A stretch of 64,000 nt of DNA, taken from positions 48,249,920 to 48,313,919 of the forward strand of contig OY282606.1 in assembly GCA_958298945.1 (NCBI GenBank), read 5' to 3'. This DNA comes from Atherix ibis (Eukaryota; Arthropoda; Insecta; Diptera; Athericidae). Numbering within the stretch: position 1 is the stretch's first letter; every line of letters begins with the position of its first letter. Shown piece by piece: positions 9,689 through 20,441 of the stretch. The position numbers were made by a program, and so were the translations under genes. Below the pieces are notes generated by a model, which was given only the letters and a program-made list of their open reading frames with translations, made no database searches and had not been told where the DNA came from.

Positions 9689-10297
9689 TATCTTATAAAA
9701 TAAACAAGAATTAATAAAACATAAAATAATAAAAAAATTTCATAGATAAGAAATAAATGGATAGACCTCGACGTTAGAACAATGTCGAAACTAAAAAATT
9801 ATAGAACGGCGGAGCCAGGTCGAGATCCAGGTAATACCGTAGATAATATACAGATGTTACAGCTTATGGAGGAAAAAGGGATGTACGCAGTTAAATTCTA
9901 TGAAAACAAAATATGTTTCCATAGATCAAATGGGAGCATATGAAAACTATCTCGACACACATATGCAGTGCAAAACCAATGTGCAATACTAGATTGTACT
10001 GAAGGGAAACGAAGGTGTCAAGTACAAGCAACTTTTATACCTTTCTGTTTCGTTGCAGTTGCGTGATTGCGATTCTTATTTGATGACAATATCTGTTATT
10101 TATAAAAGACCTGAAAAAATTATTTGATGACAGTATCTGTTATAAATGTCTCAGCAGGACTATTTTGCTCAGCACTGCTAGGTTTATAACCGTTAGTTCT
10201 TTCATAACAATCTGCCGTCTCTTCAGGCATATTTGGACCAATAATAGTGCTGCTCTCAAATACTGCACTCTAGTCTATCCAAGGCGTTGTTTAATAT
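9689..10297. other. Unassigned 609-bp spacer between Gypsy II and Copia B
   Basis: The spacer is AT-rich at its left end and matches none of the other repeats in the window that I could see. It contains one short open frame (9782-9943) and a short local repeat (tatttgatgacaatatctgtta near 10080 and ttatttgatgacagtatctgtta near 10120). Its origin is unknown. Confidence 0.5.
9782..9943 (+). CDS. Short open frame, 53 codons, unknown
   Basis: The frame runs from ATG 9782 to TGA 9941-9943. The product starts MSKLKNYRTAEPGRDPGN and is mixed in composition with no recognised motif. It lies between two retroelements and could be a fragment of another gag or a chance frame. The three internal methionines and the lack of low-complexity bias make it slightly more protein-like than its surroundings. 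Confidence 0.2.
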   Translation: MSKLKNYRTAEPGRDPGNTVDNIQMLQLMEEKGMYAVKFYENKICFHRSNGSI

Positions 10298-10471
10298 TGT
10301 TGGCAGAAATAAAAAAAAAACCTTTTTTCTATGAATCACAACAACAGAAGGAAGTTTTATTTTGACAGTTATAAAATAAAATAACAATTCATAAGGGTAG
10401 ATTTACACGTAAGTAACTAAAGTAAACAAGTTTTATAGAGGTGTGTTTACATTATATTTCCATTTTCAACT
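10298..10471 (-). repeat. Copia 3' LTR, copy B
   Basis: It matches 13850-14026 and 4577-4753 over most of its length. It differs in the A-run near 10310 and at the internal edge, where CAACT replaces CAACA. Confidence 0.8.
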
Positions 10472-10738
10472 CCCTCACTTATTAAATTAATAAAAAATAA
10501 AATTTAATACACAAATGAAAATGAATGTAAATAATTAACAATTAATAAAATAAATCAAATTAAAATAATTATTTTATTTTCCGTTCACAATTCCCATTTC
10601 GTTTGTGCAAAAATTATGCTTTATTGATGGAACACCTTTAGTCAAACAATCAGCTACCATTTGATCAGTTGATACATAATCCACAACAACCGATCCTTCT
10701 TCAATTAATTCACGTTTATGAATGTGTTTGGTTCGTAT

Positions 10739-12204
10739 TCAAAATGCATCATTTTTAGCCAAAAATAAAGCTCTTTTATTGTCACATTTCACTATAACTG
10801 GTGACCTTTCGAATAAATTCCCCAATGCATTGCCCAATCGTTTGAGCCACGTTCTCTCTTGAATAGCTGAAGAAAGATACATATATTCAGCCTCTGTGCT
10901 GGACAATGCAACTGTTGCTTGTCTCTTACTGCACCAAGAAACCGCACCACCCTGTAAAAGAAACACATATCCAGTACACGTTCTTCTTTTATCCTTTAAA
11001 TAGCGCAAAATTCTCTTGACTGCCAACCAATGGGGTTTGCCAAATTAATGAGTTAAACCGACTAACATCTCTGCAAATGCAATATCCGGTCTTGACCCTT
11101 GGACCAAATAAAGTAAAGCACCAGCCACCTGTTGATATAGAATGTTTTTGTTTTCCTTAAATTCTTCCCGACTTTTAGGTGCCATTTCAATGCTTAATTT
11201 TTGATTTGGATCAGATGGTATACTTAAAGGATTACAATTCAACATTTCTGATTTATATATTTAGATTGATCAATGTAAAAATTTCCACTTTCATCCCTTG
11301 TAATTCGTAGTCCAACACAATTTCTAGCTTCACCAAAAACCTTTATTTTAAATTTTGAAGACAATAGTTTCTTTAATTCCTCCCCGATTTTGAAGTCTTT
11401 CCAGAAAATTAGCAAATCGTTAACATAGACAGCGAAAAATAATTTTGTTGTATTTTCCAATGATAATATGTAAACACATAGATCTACTATCGAACGTATT
11501 AAACCAAATTCCATTAAAGCTTTATTCAGCTTTGAATTCCATTGTCTGCCACTTTGTTTTAAACTATACATTGCTTTATTAAGCCGATAAACCTTTTAAG
11601 TACCACCTCCACAACCCTCTGGTTGACAAAAATAAATTTCTTCTTGCAGTTCTGCTTGCAAGAAAGCATTATTAACATCCATTTGGTCGATATTCATCCG
11701 ATGTCTGGCCGCAATTGCTATCAAGAATCTAATGGAACTATATCTGATGACGGGTGTAAATGTTTCATCATAATCTATTTCAGCTATTTGTGAGTATCGC
11801 TTCGCCACCAACCTAGCCTTAAATTTAATCTGATAATTTTCCTCTTTGGTTTTAAATACCCATTTCATTTTAATTGCCTTTCGATCCTTTGGTAACTCAA
11901 CCAGAGTCCAAGTGTTATTTTCTTCGAATGAATTTAATCCAGATTTCATGGCCCTCTTCCAATCCCCGCTATTTTCGCTTTTATAAACATCTTGAATTGT
12001 ATAAGGCTCTTGAATTGTATAATAAATGTTATTTTGTGCTAGATAAGTGACAAAATCAGGCCTATTGATTGCTTTGCTTTCACGAGCTGATCTTCTCAAT
12101 TCATATTTTTCACATGTATTTGCTTTGTCCTCATTATTGGAAGTTAAAACATCGTCATTTTTAATATAATCTAGAAGATTAATCTCATCCCTCACTTGAA
12201 CCAT
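10739..12204 (-). pseudogene. Copia reverse transcriptase and RNase H remnant
   Basis: RT begins at 12204 and includes the WVFKTKEENYQIKFKARLVA block and DQMDVNNAFL. A single in-frame TAA at 11596-11598 separates this part from YRLNKAMYSLKQSGRQW. The catalytic box at 11416-11427 reads YVND, where active Copia elements have YVDD, so one metal-binding Asp is gone. RNase H at 10739-11026 contains [19 protein letters not shown] and the conserved [15 protein letters not shown]. Frameshifts lie near 11240 and 11040. It is an inactive relic. Confidence 0.88.
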
Positions 12205-12330
12205 ATTTTCTTTTTCAAGTGGGTTTTCCTATATAAATTCTACATGTTCAATTAAAATTAGATTTCGTGCCCTAACGATTAATAAAAGTAAGAAAATATT
12301 TTGAATATTTTGATATTTTGGATGTATTTT

Positions 12331-13685
12331 CTATTGGTCCACATAAATCAGAATGGATAATCTCCAATAAACATTGAGCTCTCTTACCCGTACTATTAAA
12401 TGGTTGTGTTTAGCTTTAACACAAATTTCGAAAATCTCATTTGATAAAGATTTCTTAAAATTCATACCTTCACAAAAATTATTCATAGTGTTCAATTTTT
12501 GATAATTAATGTGCCGAAGTCTCTTATGCCAGACTTTAATGTCATCAAGTTTTGGACGCATAACAAAAGCATTTGGAAATTCAACAATCAATTTATAAAT
12601 ACCATTATTTAAAACACCCCTCGCCAAAAAATCACCAGATTTATTGAAAATAAAACAACCATTCTTTTTAATATCAACCCCATGCATTACCCATTTCAAT
12701 AATTCGTGAAGTAGATAAAAGATTTGCTTCGATTTCCGGAACATATAATACGTCATAGACAGTAACCAATTTTCCATTCAATTCAATATTTATATCGCCT
12801 ACACATTCAATTTTAATCTTTTTTGTTGTCAGCCGTGTAGATATATTTTACCGATGAATCACGATTATTGTGAAGCCACTCCTTATTGGAAACCATATGT
12901 TGAGATGCAGCACGATCAACAAAAAATACCACTTGCGCCAATGACTTGGAAAACAACACAAATTTATCATCACTATAAATGTTCCGTGTTTCGTGAAAAA
13001 TTGCAGGTAATGCATTTGATGCTTTGTCATTATTTTTGATTCTTCATTAAGTTTCCTCAATAATTGAAAACATTTGGATCTTTTGCGCCCAATTTTTCGA
13101 CATTCCGTGCATTTGATTTTATTTTTATCTGATTTGTGCGAATTAAATGTTGACCTACCACCAATAAATGCTTGTTGGGAATTACCCGAGTGAGGTTTGG
13201 CCATTTCACATAGACGAGATTTAATTGAATCCGATGATAATTTAGTTCCACTCGCTTCAATTCCCATAATAAATGACTCATCTTCATCGGGGAGACCTTT
13301 TAGTAGCAAGGAACCAACCAATTCATCGTTTACCTCGAACCCAATCGCGTTCAATTTATTAGCCGTACCAATAATTTTTGAAATAAAATCTTCCATATTT
13401 TCACAAGATTCCAAATTTATTGACGTTAAATGTTCATCAATTTTTGCCATATTTCATAAGCACTATTACAATTTTGGACATGTACATACAAAGATGCTTC
13501 AATACTTAGGATCATTTTGTGTATTGCCTTATTTAATTTATTTGGATGTTTTTCAACAACAGCTTCATCTTCAAATTTGATACAATTGAGGAAATCTCCA
13601 CGCCCAATACTGATTTTATTGCAAAAGCCCATGTTTGATAAATTTCAGAGCCACGCAATTTTTCAATTTGAATTTTGTCAGCCAT
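12331..13685 (-). pseudogene. Copia gag, protease and pre-integrase remnant, copy B
   Basis: The gag ATG is at 13685 (MADKIQIEKLRGSEIYQTWAF), then the frame shifts. The conserved region at 12848-13450 includes NLESCENMEDFISKIIGTANK and a defective zinc knuckle. The protease motif is DRAASQ in place of DSGA. The pre-integrase domain at 12331-12777 has VWHKRLRHINYQKL and a C-X2-type start (CVKAKHN). The integrase DDE core, normally several hundred bases, is missing before RT at 12204. The same gag lesions occur in copy A. Confidence 0.82.
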
Positions 13686-13849
13686 AACCAAACTAATCTG
13701 AATTCATCCTCGAGTTAAATCAAAGAAAAAATTTTAATTTTTGTTGAAATCAATAACTTAAATATCAACCAATATTTCTGCCAATATCTGGTTTAATTTT
13801 AATAATTATAAATTCTATTATTTATCAAAATGGGTCTGGACCCATAACC

Positions 13850-14026
13850 TGTTGGCAGAGATGAAATAAAAAACACCTTTTTTCTATGAATCACAACAAC
13901 AGAAGGAAGTTTTATTTTGACAGTTATAAAATAAAATAACAATTCATAAGGGCAGATTTACACGTAAGTAACTAAAGTAAACAAGTCTTATAGAGGTGTG
14001 TTTACATTATAATTCCATTTTCAACA
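13850..14026 (-). repeat. Copia 5' LTR, copy B
   Basis: This 177-bp LTR is followed on its internal side by ggttatgggtccag (minus strand), the Copia-type half initiator-tRNA primer site. Confidence 0.88.
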
Positions 14027-14292
14027 ATTATCATCTTCAAAATTTAATAAGTTTGAAGAAAATAGTGATTTTGAGAAGGGATACAATTTTTGACAGAACT
14101 GCTCCCCAAATTTGTATAAATTGGATTTAATTTTATTATTGTCACGGTTTCGAATAAGAGAAAAGAAATTTTGTGAAGGGAGCTGATTGAAATGCCGCAA
14201 TAAAATACGCTCAATATTGACACGTATTTAATACCTGTATAACATGTTCCATGGACGAATAATTCTCCTCGAACAGGTTTGTTTGGTAAAGA

Positions 14293-16249
14293 ATATTAGG
14301 AAAGCTTAGTGTCTAAGGTAATATTCTTATTATTATTGTCAATGTCCGTTTCTTTTGTCGAATCATTGATTATATTGGTAGGCGGTTCTATTAAATTTGT
14401 ACTGGGTGGTTCGTCCATTTCGACGACGGCGGCTTTCAGTCTGTCAATTGTGACGGTTTTTTCGATACCATCGACAATAACGTCGAAATGTTTAACTGTT
14501 TTTGAGTGGCGGGCGTACTTTGTCATAACGCAGAAATACGTGGGTGCAATCTCTTAGGCTTTTCTGTATATAATAATTATTGGACGAATGGTTTGATGTC
14601 TTCACTGGTTGCAAATTTTTCATCATATTGCCAAGTTCAGTGACAAAGTCCGACGTGTGTTTTGTCAGTGGAGCTGTTTCGAGAAAATCTCCGGGAATTC
14701 GTAGTGTTTGACCAAAAATCATTTCAGCCGGCGAAGTATTAATGTCCGGTTTGAACATCGTTCGAAGACAGAGTAGAAGTAATGGAAGATGTCAGACCAA
14801 TTTGATGCATTGGCATGACATTTTTTTTGCATTTTTGGCATTGAATGCAAGACGACACCCATTTTGAAATATAAGCTTTCATGTTGGACCAAACATATTT
14901 TTCGGTGATCATTTTGATTGTTGCCCGCTTCTCTGGATGTGACGCATTGTGCAATAGTTCAAAGATTCGATGTGACGCATTGTGCAATTGATTGCGAAGA
15001 TTCGAAGCAATGTATCGACGAATGTTGTCAGTTGACGTGTCGCAATATAATTGAAGATTTGAATTGGTTAATTTGTTCAAGTTCGTTGTCGTCGATTTGC
15101 GAAGATGCGATGAGCTCGATGCTTAAGTCGTTTGAAATGGTTTCAATGCGTGAGAGTGCGTCCATAATAATAGTGTCCCTTCCGGACACGTGACGTAAAT
15201 CAGTTGAAAATTGACCGATGAAATCCAAATGACGTAGTTCTCGTGACGATGCTTTGTCTGGTTTCTTTAGAAACGCAAAAATCAGCGGCTTACGATCAGT
15301 GTGAATGATGCAGTTTCCACCTTCGATCATGTATTTGAAAAATTTAATTGTTTGATAGATGGCCAATAACTCATGATCATAAGTGATGTATCTGATTTGC
15401 GTGCCAGTCATTATTTTTGAGTAAACTCCCAATGGCTGTAATTTATTGTCCACGATTTTTTGCAGAACTGCGCCTACAGCAAAATCGCTGGCATCAACAT
15501 GAAGTACCAATTGGGTCCCATTACTCCATGAGATAAACAAGTGACAGATGCTAAGTCTGACTTGCATTTTTCGAAAGCTGCGTTAGCTTCGTCGGACCAA
15601 TCAATCAGTGATTGGTCCCTTTTCTTGGTCCCCCTAATTAGGGACTGTAGTTTTCCCCGTGTTGCAGCTGATAGTGGGAGGAAACGCCGATAAAAATTCA
15701 TGAACAGTAAAAAACGACGAAGTTCGAACGCTTTTTTGGCTTTTTGAAGTTCAAAATTGCATCAATTTTTTCGGTATTTGGAAGTATTCCATTTGCGGTT
15801 ATCATGTGTCCCAAAAATAGAACTGTTGGTTTGCCAATGTCGCATTTCGCCATGTTGATTTTTATATTGAATTGTTGCAGACGATTTAAAACCAATTCCA
15901 AATATGTGCGATGTTCCATTCGGTTTGCCAATGTCGCATTTCGCCATGTTGATTTTTATATTGAATTGTTGCAGACGATTTTAAAACCAATTCTAAATGT
16001 ACACTTAAAATCTAAATCGTGAAAAATCTGGTTTATGTAGCGTTGAAACGTTTGTGAGGCGTTGCGAAGACCGAATGGCATGAATTTGAATTCAAAGAGA
16101 CCGAATGGCGTAATGATGGCTGTTTTTTTACGGCTCTCTTCGTCGAGTGGGATCTGATGATATGCTTTGATGAGATGAATTTTTGTGAATATGGCCTTGA
16201 TGAGATCAATTTTTTTGCCATTGGACCGAACTTGAAGTGATAATAGCAA
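14293..16249 (-). pseudogene. Gypsy I pol remnant, copy B
   Basis: The C-terminal integrase tail (14296-14526) carries the Gypsy-type block EKTVTIDRLKAA. It is preceded by SPAEMIFGQTLRIPGDF at 14492-14758. The zinc-binding region follows at 14739-15080 (CIQCQKC), with the DDE core missing between these pieces. RNase H (15028-15567) has LVLHVDASDFAVGAVLQK. RT at 15956-16249 has LIKAYHQIPLDEESRKKTA and the FKFMPFGLRNASQTFQRY block. An internal duplication of about 75 bp (15829-15903 repeated at 15921-15998) has replaced the region coding for the YIDD box. Confidence 0.85.
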
Positions 16250-16991
16250 TATGGACTATTATTGTTAGGACCTGAACTGGATCGTCTGCGATCTTTTGAT
16301 TTAACGCGACTTTGTGAGCGTGCGCGATTATTCGAAAATTGGAATAATTTTTTTGAAAGTTCCTCAATCTGATGTGTTAAAGCGGAAATTTGAGGTGACA
16401 TGTCGTCAGAAGTTTGCCGTGAAGTAAAGGGCATTGCTACCTCGCTAATTTGTCGAAACATTGTAATTTCTAAAATTTTGTCCGCCATGCTTGCAATTTC
16501 TGTCAAATTCGCCGTCAGCATTGGAGATAACAGGACGAATTTGTTCTGGTAAATGTTCGATCCAAAGTGTTTTTAACGCCTCATCTGAGAGTGCATTATT
16601 GAACAGCTTGCGCATTTTTTGAAGATGTTGTGATGGCTTGGCATCACCCAATTCGGTTTCTTTCAACAAAATACGCAGTTTTTGCTGATCAGAATGTGTG
16701 AATTCGGCTAAAATTCGTGTTTTTAGTGTTTCGTATTTATTTAATAATGGCGAATGTTCAATAATGTCAATGACTGGCTGTAGAAATTGTGGATCCAACG
16801 ATCCCAAAATGTATTAAGAACTGAGCCTCCTTTGCATAAAGTATAATTTTGGAGCTGTTTTGATGAATGGTGCTGGTTTGACAGACACCCTGTGAATTTG
16901 ATTTGCCGAATTATTTGGAAAAATATTGCTTGCATCTTGAAATTCTGGCAATTGCTAGAGGATTTGCCTTCGGTGGATTATTGGTTGCCAT
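16250..16991 (-). pseudogene. Gypsy I gag remnant, copy B
   Basis: The start ATG is at 16991 (MATNNPPKANPL), soon followed by a frameshift. The central part (16445-16807) has HSPLLNKYETLKTRI and ELGDAKPSQHLQKM. The C-terminal part (16033-16521) is rich in Ser/Arg and ends in CYYHFKFGPMAKK, the remnant of the C/H zinc site of DUF7041-type gags. Copy A lacks this C-terminal part. Confidence 0.78.
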
Positions 16992-17400
16992 TTCGAAATT
17001 TTTCAAATTTTATTTAATAATAAAAATTATCTCTGTATCTGTCGGTCAGGGCGGTAATTTTCCACAATTGCACCTTTCCTTAACAAGCTTTTGCTTGAAT
17101 TCTCTCGCAACGATTTAAATATCCAATTTGGGTTCAGAACTCTTCTTCTACACACTCTGTTACTTCTGTTTACTGCGATTGCTGACGCTGACGCTGACGC
17201 CACAGATGTAATAACTTCCAGGCTATCCTAGCTGATGGACGATTGTGTGCCACTTTATGTTCAGCTTTTATGGTAGCCGATTTTGCTGCTTCTGTTTGAC
17301 TGTTACTGTTGCGCTAAGTTCACCTTTGACTTGAATTTTATTTTAACAAACGAACAAATATGAGTCGCACGATTTAGATTTCAGACCGCAATACACACAT

Positions 17401-17615
17401 CACTTCGGGGTCACCAATATAGTTATAAAAATTTATAACAGATTATATAAATTTCATATTTTATTTATTATGTAATATAACAATTTGTTTTTGTAAATAA
17501 ATTATAAAATTCACTTAGTTTATCTTTCATATTGAAAGTTATGATATGGTTTTCATATTAAGTTAGCGCATGTTACTGATGAGTGCTATCGTACGACTGA
17601 CTGTGCAAGTGAATG
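17401..17615 (-). repeat. Gypsy I primer-binding site and LTR part, copy B
   Basis: The minus strand reads TTGGTGACCCCGAAG at the primer site and then LTR sequence shared with 2575-2770. The LTR continues beyond the R1 insertion at 18481. Confidence 0.6.
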
Positions 17616-18457
17616 TTTTTTTTTTTATGTTTAGATTAATGAGGTACAGGGGGAGACCTTCGAAAAGTACTCGCCCAGGCGAATTATGCGGGATTTTTAC
17701 CTCGCTAAAACCTAACCTGCACCTCTAACCTTGCTCCCGGAACGATGGTTCCCCGGCGGCACTCGTTGTAAATACTACTTCGCCGGGGCGTTCTTATTTG
17801 ATGCTAATGCTGTCCTGATGTTATGACGCCTCGCGGCCTATTCTTCGTACGTTGTGTGGAGATCCTTGATAATGGATTCCGCGTACTCTGCAATTCTGTT
17901 CTAAGCCAATTGGATCTTCAGCATGCACTCCACTATGTTTTCTCGACTGATGGAACGGTCCAGATTTCTCTCCAGCTCTTGCCGCGTCCCCTCGTAGAGG
18001 GGGCACTGGAAGAACACGTGTTCTGCATCTTTGATCACATCGCGGCAATGATGACAGTTTGGGGAGTCGGTTCTCTTAAATCTGTGCAAGTATGCCCGAA
18101 AGCATCCATGCCCAGTCAAAAGTTAGGTGATGTAATACCCGACTTCCCCGTGCAGGCGAGTGACTCATTTGGTAACATCTGGGATCAGCCGATGAGTCCA
18201 CCGACCCTTCGTCGAGTTGTCCCATCTCTCTTGCCAGAGGCGAAGACTCTCGGGTCTCTCCTCTTCACAGAGGACCTTTCGCCGCTCTTCCTTCTTTCTA
18301 CAATGTTGGCGTTCCCGCTCTCCTGCCAGGGTGTCGATGGGTGGGCATGATGCCACGACATTTGCCTGGGGCCTCCGATATTGGGCATTATCCGCGAAAG
18401 TGCGCCCTGTACTGCTGATGCCTTCCTGCTGACGCTGGAGGTGTGGTCTTTGTAGTA
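17616..18457 (-). mobile_element. R1-clade LINE, 5'-truncated (about 840 bp)
   Basis: A poly-A tail on the minus strand (17616-17626 as T) is preceded by the 3' UTR and the C-terminus of an R1-type ORF2. The protein has SLRLWQERWDNSTKGRWTHR (in 18165-18602), then after a frameshift TGHGCFRAYLHRFKR and the CCHC-like CHHCRDVIKDAEHVFFQC (17901-18119). The 23-bp target duplication is seen at 18458-18480 and, in copy A, at 2781-2803. This copy has lost the duplication on its poly-A side. Confidence 0.85.
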
Positions 18458-18712
18458 GTATGTGTAGTATGTGTAGTATATTGTGTACATGTTTGTATAA
18501 CTGTTTGTATGAATGTTTTAGTTTTTTAATCCAATTGCAACAAGTGCATAAATTCGCGTAATGGACCTGTGAATTGGTCTCCAAGATTGTGTGATTTAAC
18601 AACTTCGGATTATTTTCTGTAGGGATATGTGAGGCGTCGCTAGTCTACGCTGATAAAACAGACACGATGGACGAATTGGAATCCAAAAAGTATTTTTTAA
18701 AATGCGTTATTT

Positions 18713-18780
18713 TATTTAAAAAATGGAAATAAAACGGAAATTTGGGAAACAATTTCCGTTTTATTTCCATTTTTTAAATA
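18713..18780. repeat. Perfect 30-bp-arm hairpin
   Basis: Left arm 18713-18742 and right arm 18751-18780 are exact reverse complements around an 8-base loop (tgggaaac). A further partial repeat of the arm follows at about 18782-18805. Confidence 0.95.
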
Positions 18781-18839
18781 AAGTAAATTTATTTCCATTT
18801 TTTAAGTAATTAAAATGTTACGCAAACTTCGTAATAATT

Positions 18840-18975
18840 ATACAATTTAATGTACTATTTTCAATTTCCTCCCACTAAAGATTCCTGATAAATTGTTATA
18901 CGTGTATGTACAATATAAACAAATTTAAATTTTTAAGTTGTGTTGGTCATGAACTTTTACCTTACTCTCTTAGCG
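18840..18975. repeat. Dispersed repeat, copy 1
   Basis: It shares the order and much of the sequence of 38670-38790 (aat.taatgtact.tttcaat, then cccacta.a.attc, then aactctcttagc). It is probably an old transposon remnant of unknown class. Confidence 0.55.
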
Positions 18976-19689
18976 ATTTTGATGTACTCAGTTGGACACC
19001 TTTGCATTATCTGTGCTATTTTTGTAAATTTTAAAAATATGAAAAGCAACATAAAGTATTGTTGTAGTCTTATTATTTTAAAATACATAAAAATAATAAT
19101 ACTACAATTATATAGTTGTATAGATTTATAATAAATAAAAAATAAGGTTTTTATTTTTAGTTAAAAAAGAATTTATTGCAATGCAAGTGGATATCAATAT
19201 TTTTTGGTATTCCTACTCTGGACCAAGAAAGGTTAGTTTACCATGGACAAAGCAAGCATTTTCTAAATTTAATCAAGCACCACATTGATTGTCGTTGGGC
19301 TTTGTTAATTGTAATTGCGAAGGCAAGGCGCACCGGGAACTGAAGTCGCTTGAAATCGGAGGACAAATTTGGGTTGATCATTTATAACTGAATTATGCCT
19401 TTAAAAACATAGCCGGATTTATACCTGAATTATACTTGAATAAATTTTCCATTGGGTGAGAGAATATATTGTAAATAAATAAATAAAAGTTAAATAAGAG
19501 TTAAAAATCGTAAGAACTCAAATAGTTGAGGCAAATAGAAAAAACAACGGGAAGAAAATGCTTAAAATGCAAACGTAATTTCTTAAATTAAAATATGCAA
19601 AGACACGATTAAACGCTGGTAAAAACGAAAGAAACGAGACACATTTTTGTTTAAATAGTCGCGCTATTGCTATTTTGGCGACCAGTTAG

Positions 19690-19830
19690 AGCAAAATGGG
19701 CAGCGCAGAAACACTCCCCATACCTAAAACCTTATATAGAAATTTGCATAATGATCCGTTGAGCTGTTTAAGCGTCCATAGGGAACATACAGACAGACAA
19801 ACATTCATTTTTATATATATAGATTTAATA
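19690..19830 (+). mobile_element. Probable retroposon (SINE or LINE) 3' end
   Basis: A GC-richer block containing gttgagctgtttaagcgtcc is followed by acatacagacagacaaac and a tatatata tail. This matches the style of 3' termini of arthropod LINE-mobilised elements. It has no coding content. The family was not determined. Confidence 0.4.
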
Positions 19831-20441
19831 AATAATTTTAAAAAAACATTATACTTTAAAATTCTTTATTAGATAACAATAAAAATATACACATATTTTA
19901 TTATGTATTACATTACAATAAAAGATGTGATAGAAAAATTTTAAGATATTTTCTCTAGGCATGATTATGAAATATTTAAAATTATGTGTATTAGTACATT
20001 TTATATTTTAAACTATAACTAAATTCAATATTTACTACAAACATTTGCAGATTTAAAATAGTAAATACATTTAACTTAAATGAAAAGAAAAAATTCGATA
20101 TTTTAATTGCATTTTCGAAGAAAATCTAATATACTACAATTTGGACATTTGCCATGTTTTTTAGGAAATAAGTATTTTTCTTTTTGTTTGTTGTATTAAA
20201 AACAAAATCAAAATGGAATTTTGATTGGATTATTAAAATTTTTATTTTACCATTTTTGATTTTTAAAAAATACTACTTACACTGAGGAAGACAGAATTCC
20301 CGAAAAATATATTTTTGTGAATGTAACAAAAATTTTAAATTAAATAAAAACTGAATATTTTATTTTATTTCATTATGCTTCTATCAGCAATAATACAATA
20401 TCAATTATATAATAAACTCTTAGAAGAGAATGTATAATAAA

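Larger units (their letters stand above)
10298..14026 (-). mobile_element. Copia element, copy B (both LTRs present, internally deleted)
   Basis: The LTRs at 10298-10471 (3') and 13850-14026 (5') share TGTTGGCAG...CAACA ends. The initiator-Met-type primer site is at 13836-13849. The minus strand holds gag, degenerate protease, pre-integrase, RT and RNase H in Copia order. Integrase comes before RT, as expected for Ty1/Copia, but its catalytic core is deleted. The flanks are aatat and attat, a possible 5-bp target duplication with one mismatch. Confidence 0.88.
14085..18502 (-). mobile_element. Gypsy I LTR retrotransposon, copy B (decayed, with a nested LINE)
   Basis: It is the longer of the two Gypsy I copies. 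From right to left on the minus strand it has the 5' LTR (split by an R1 LINE), the primer site (17401-17416), gag, RT, RNase H, the integrase zinc-binding region and the integrase C-terminus. The protease, N-terminal RT and integrase core are deleted. No 3' LTR is recognisable at 14085-14290. The right limit at 18502 assumes an LTR with AGTTA...TAACT ends and is an inference. Confidence 0.82.
18503..20441. other. Gene-free spacer with repeat fragments
   Basis: This is AT-rich DNA with no supported gene. It contains a perfect hairpin (18713-18780), a dispersed repeat segment (18840-18975) related to 38670-38790, and at about 19690-19830 a stretch ending in acagacagacaaacattc plus a TA-rich tail. 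That ending is typical of the 3' end of an insect non-LTR element or SINE. Confidence 0.6.

Noticed and set aside
10297..10298. Clean target-site duplication for Copia copy B
   Set aside because: The flanks aatat and attat differ at one base, so it is only mentioned as possible.
14085..14290. Gypsy I 3' LTR at the left end of copy B
   Set aside because: I found no similarity to the 5' LTR region at 17413-17613 or 18481-18502, so no LTR is annotated there.
17823..18350. 175-codon plus-strand frame
   Set aside because: It is the antisense of the R1 LINE C-terminus, whose zinc motif and RWTHR block are clear on the minus strand.
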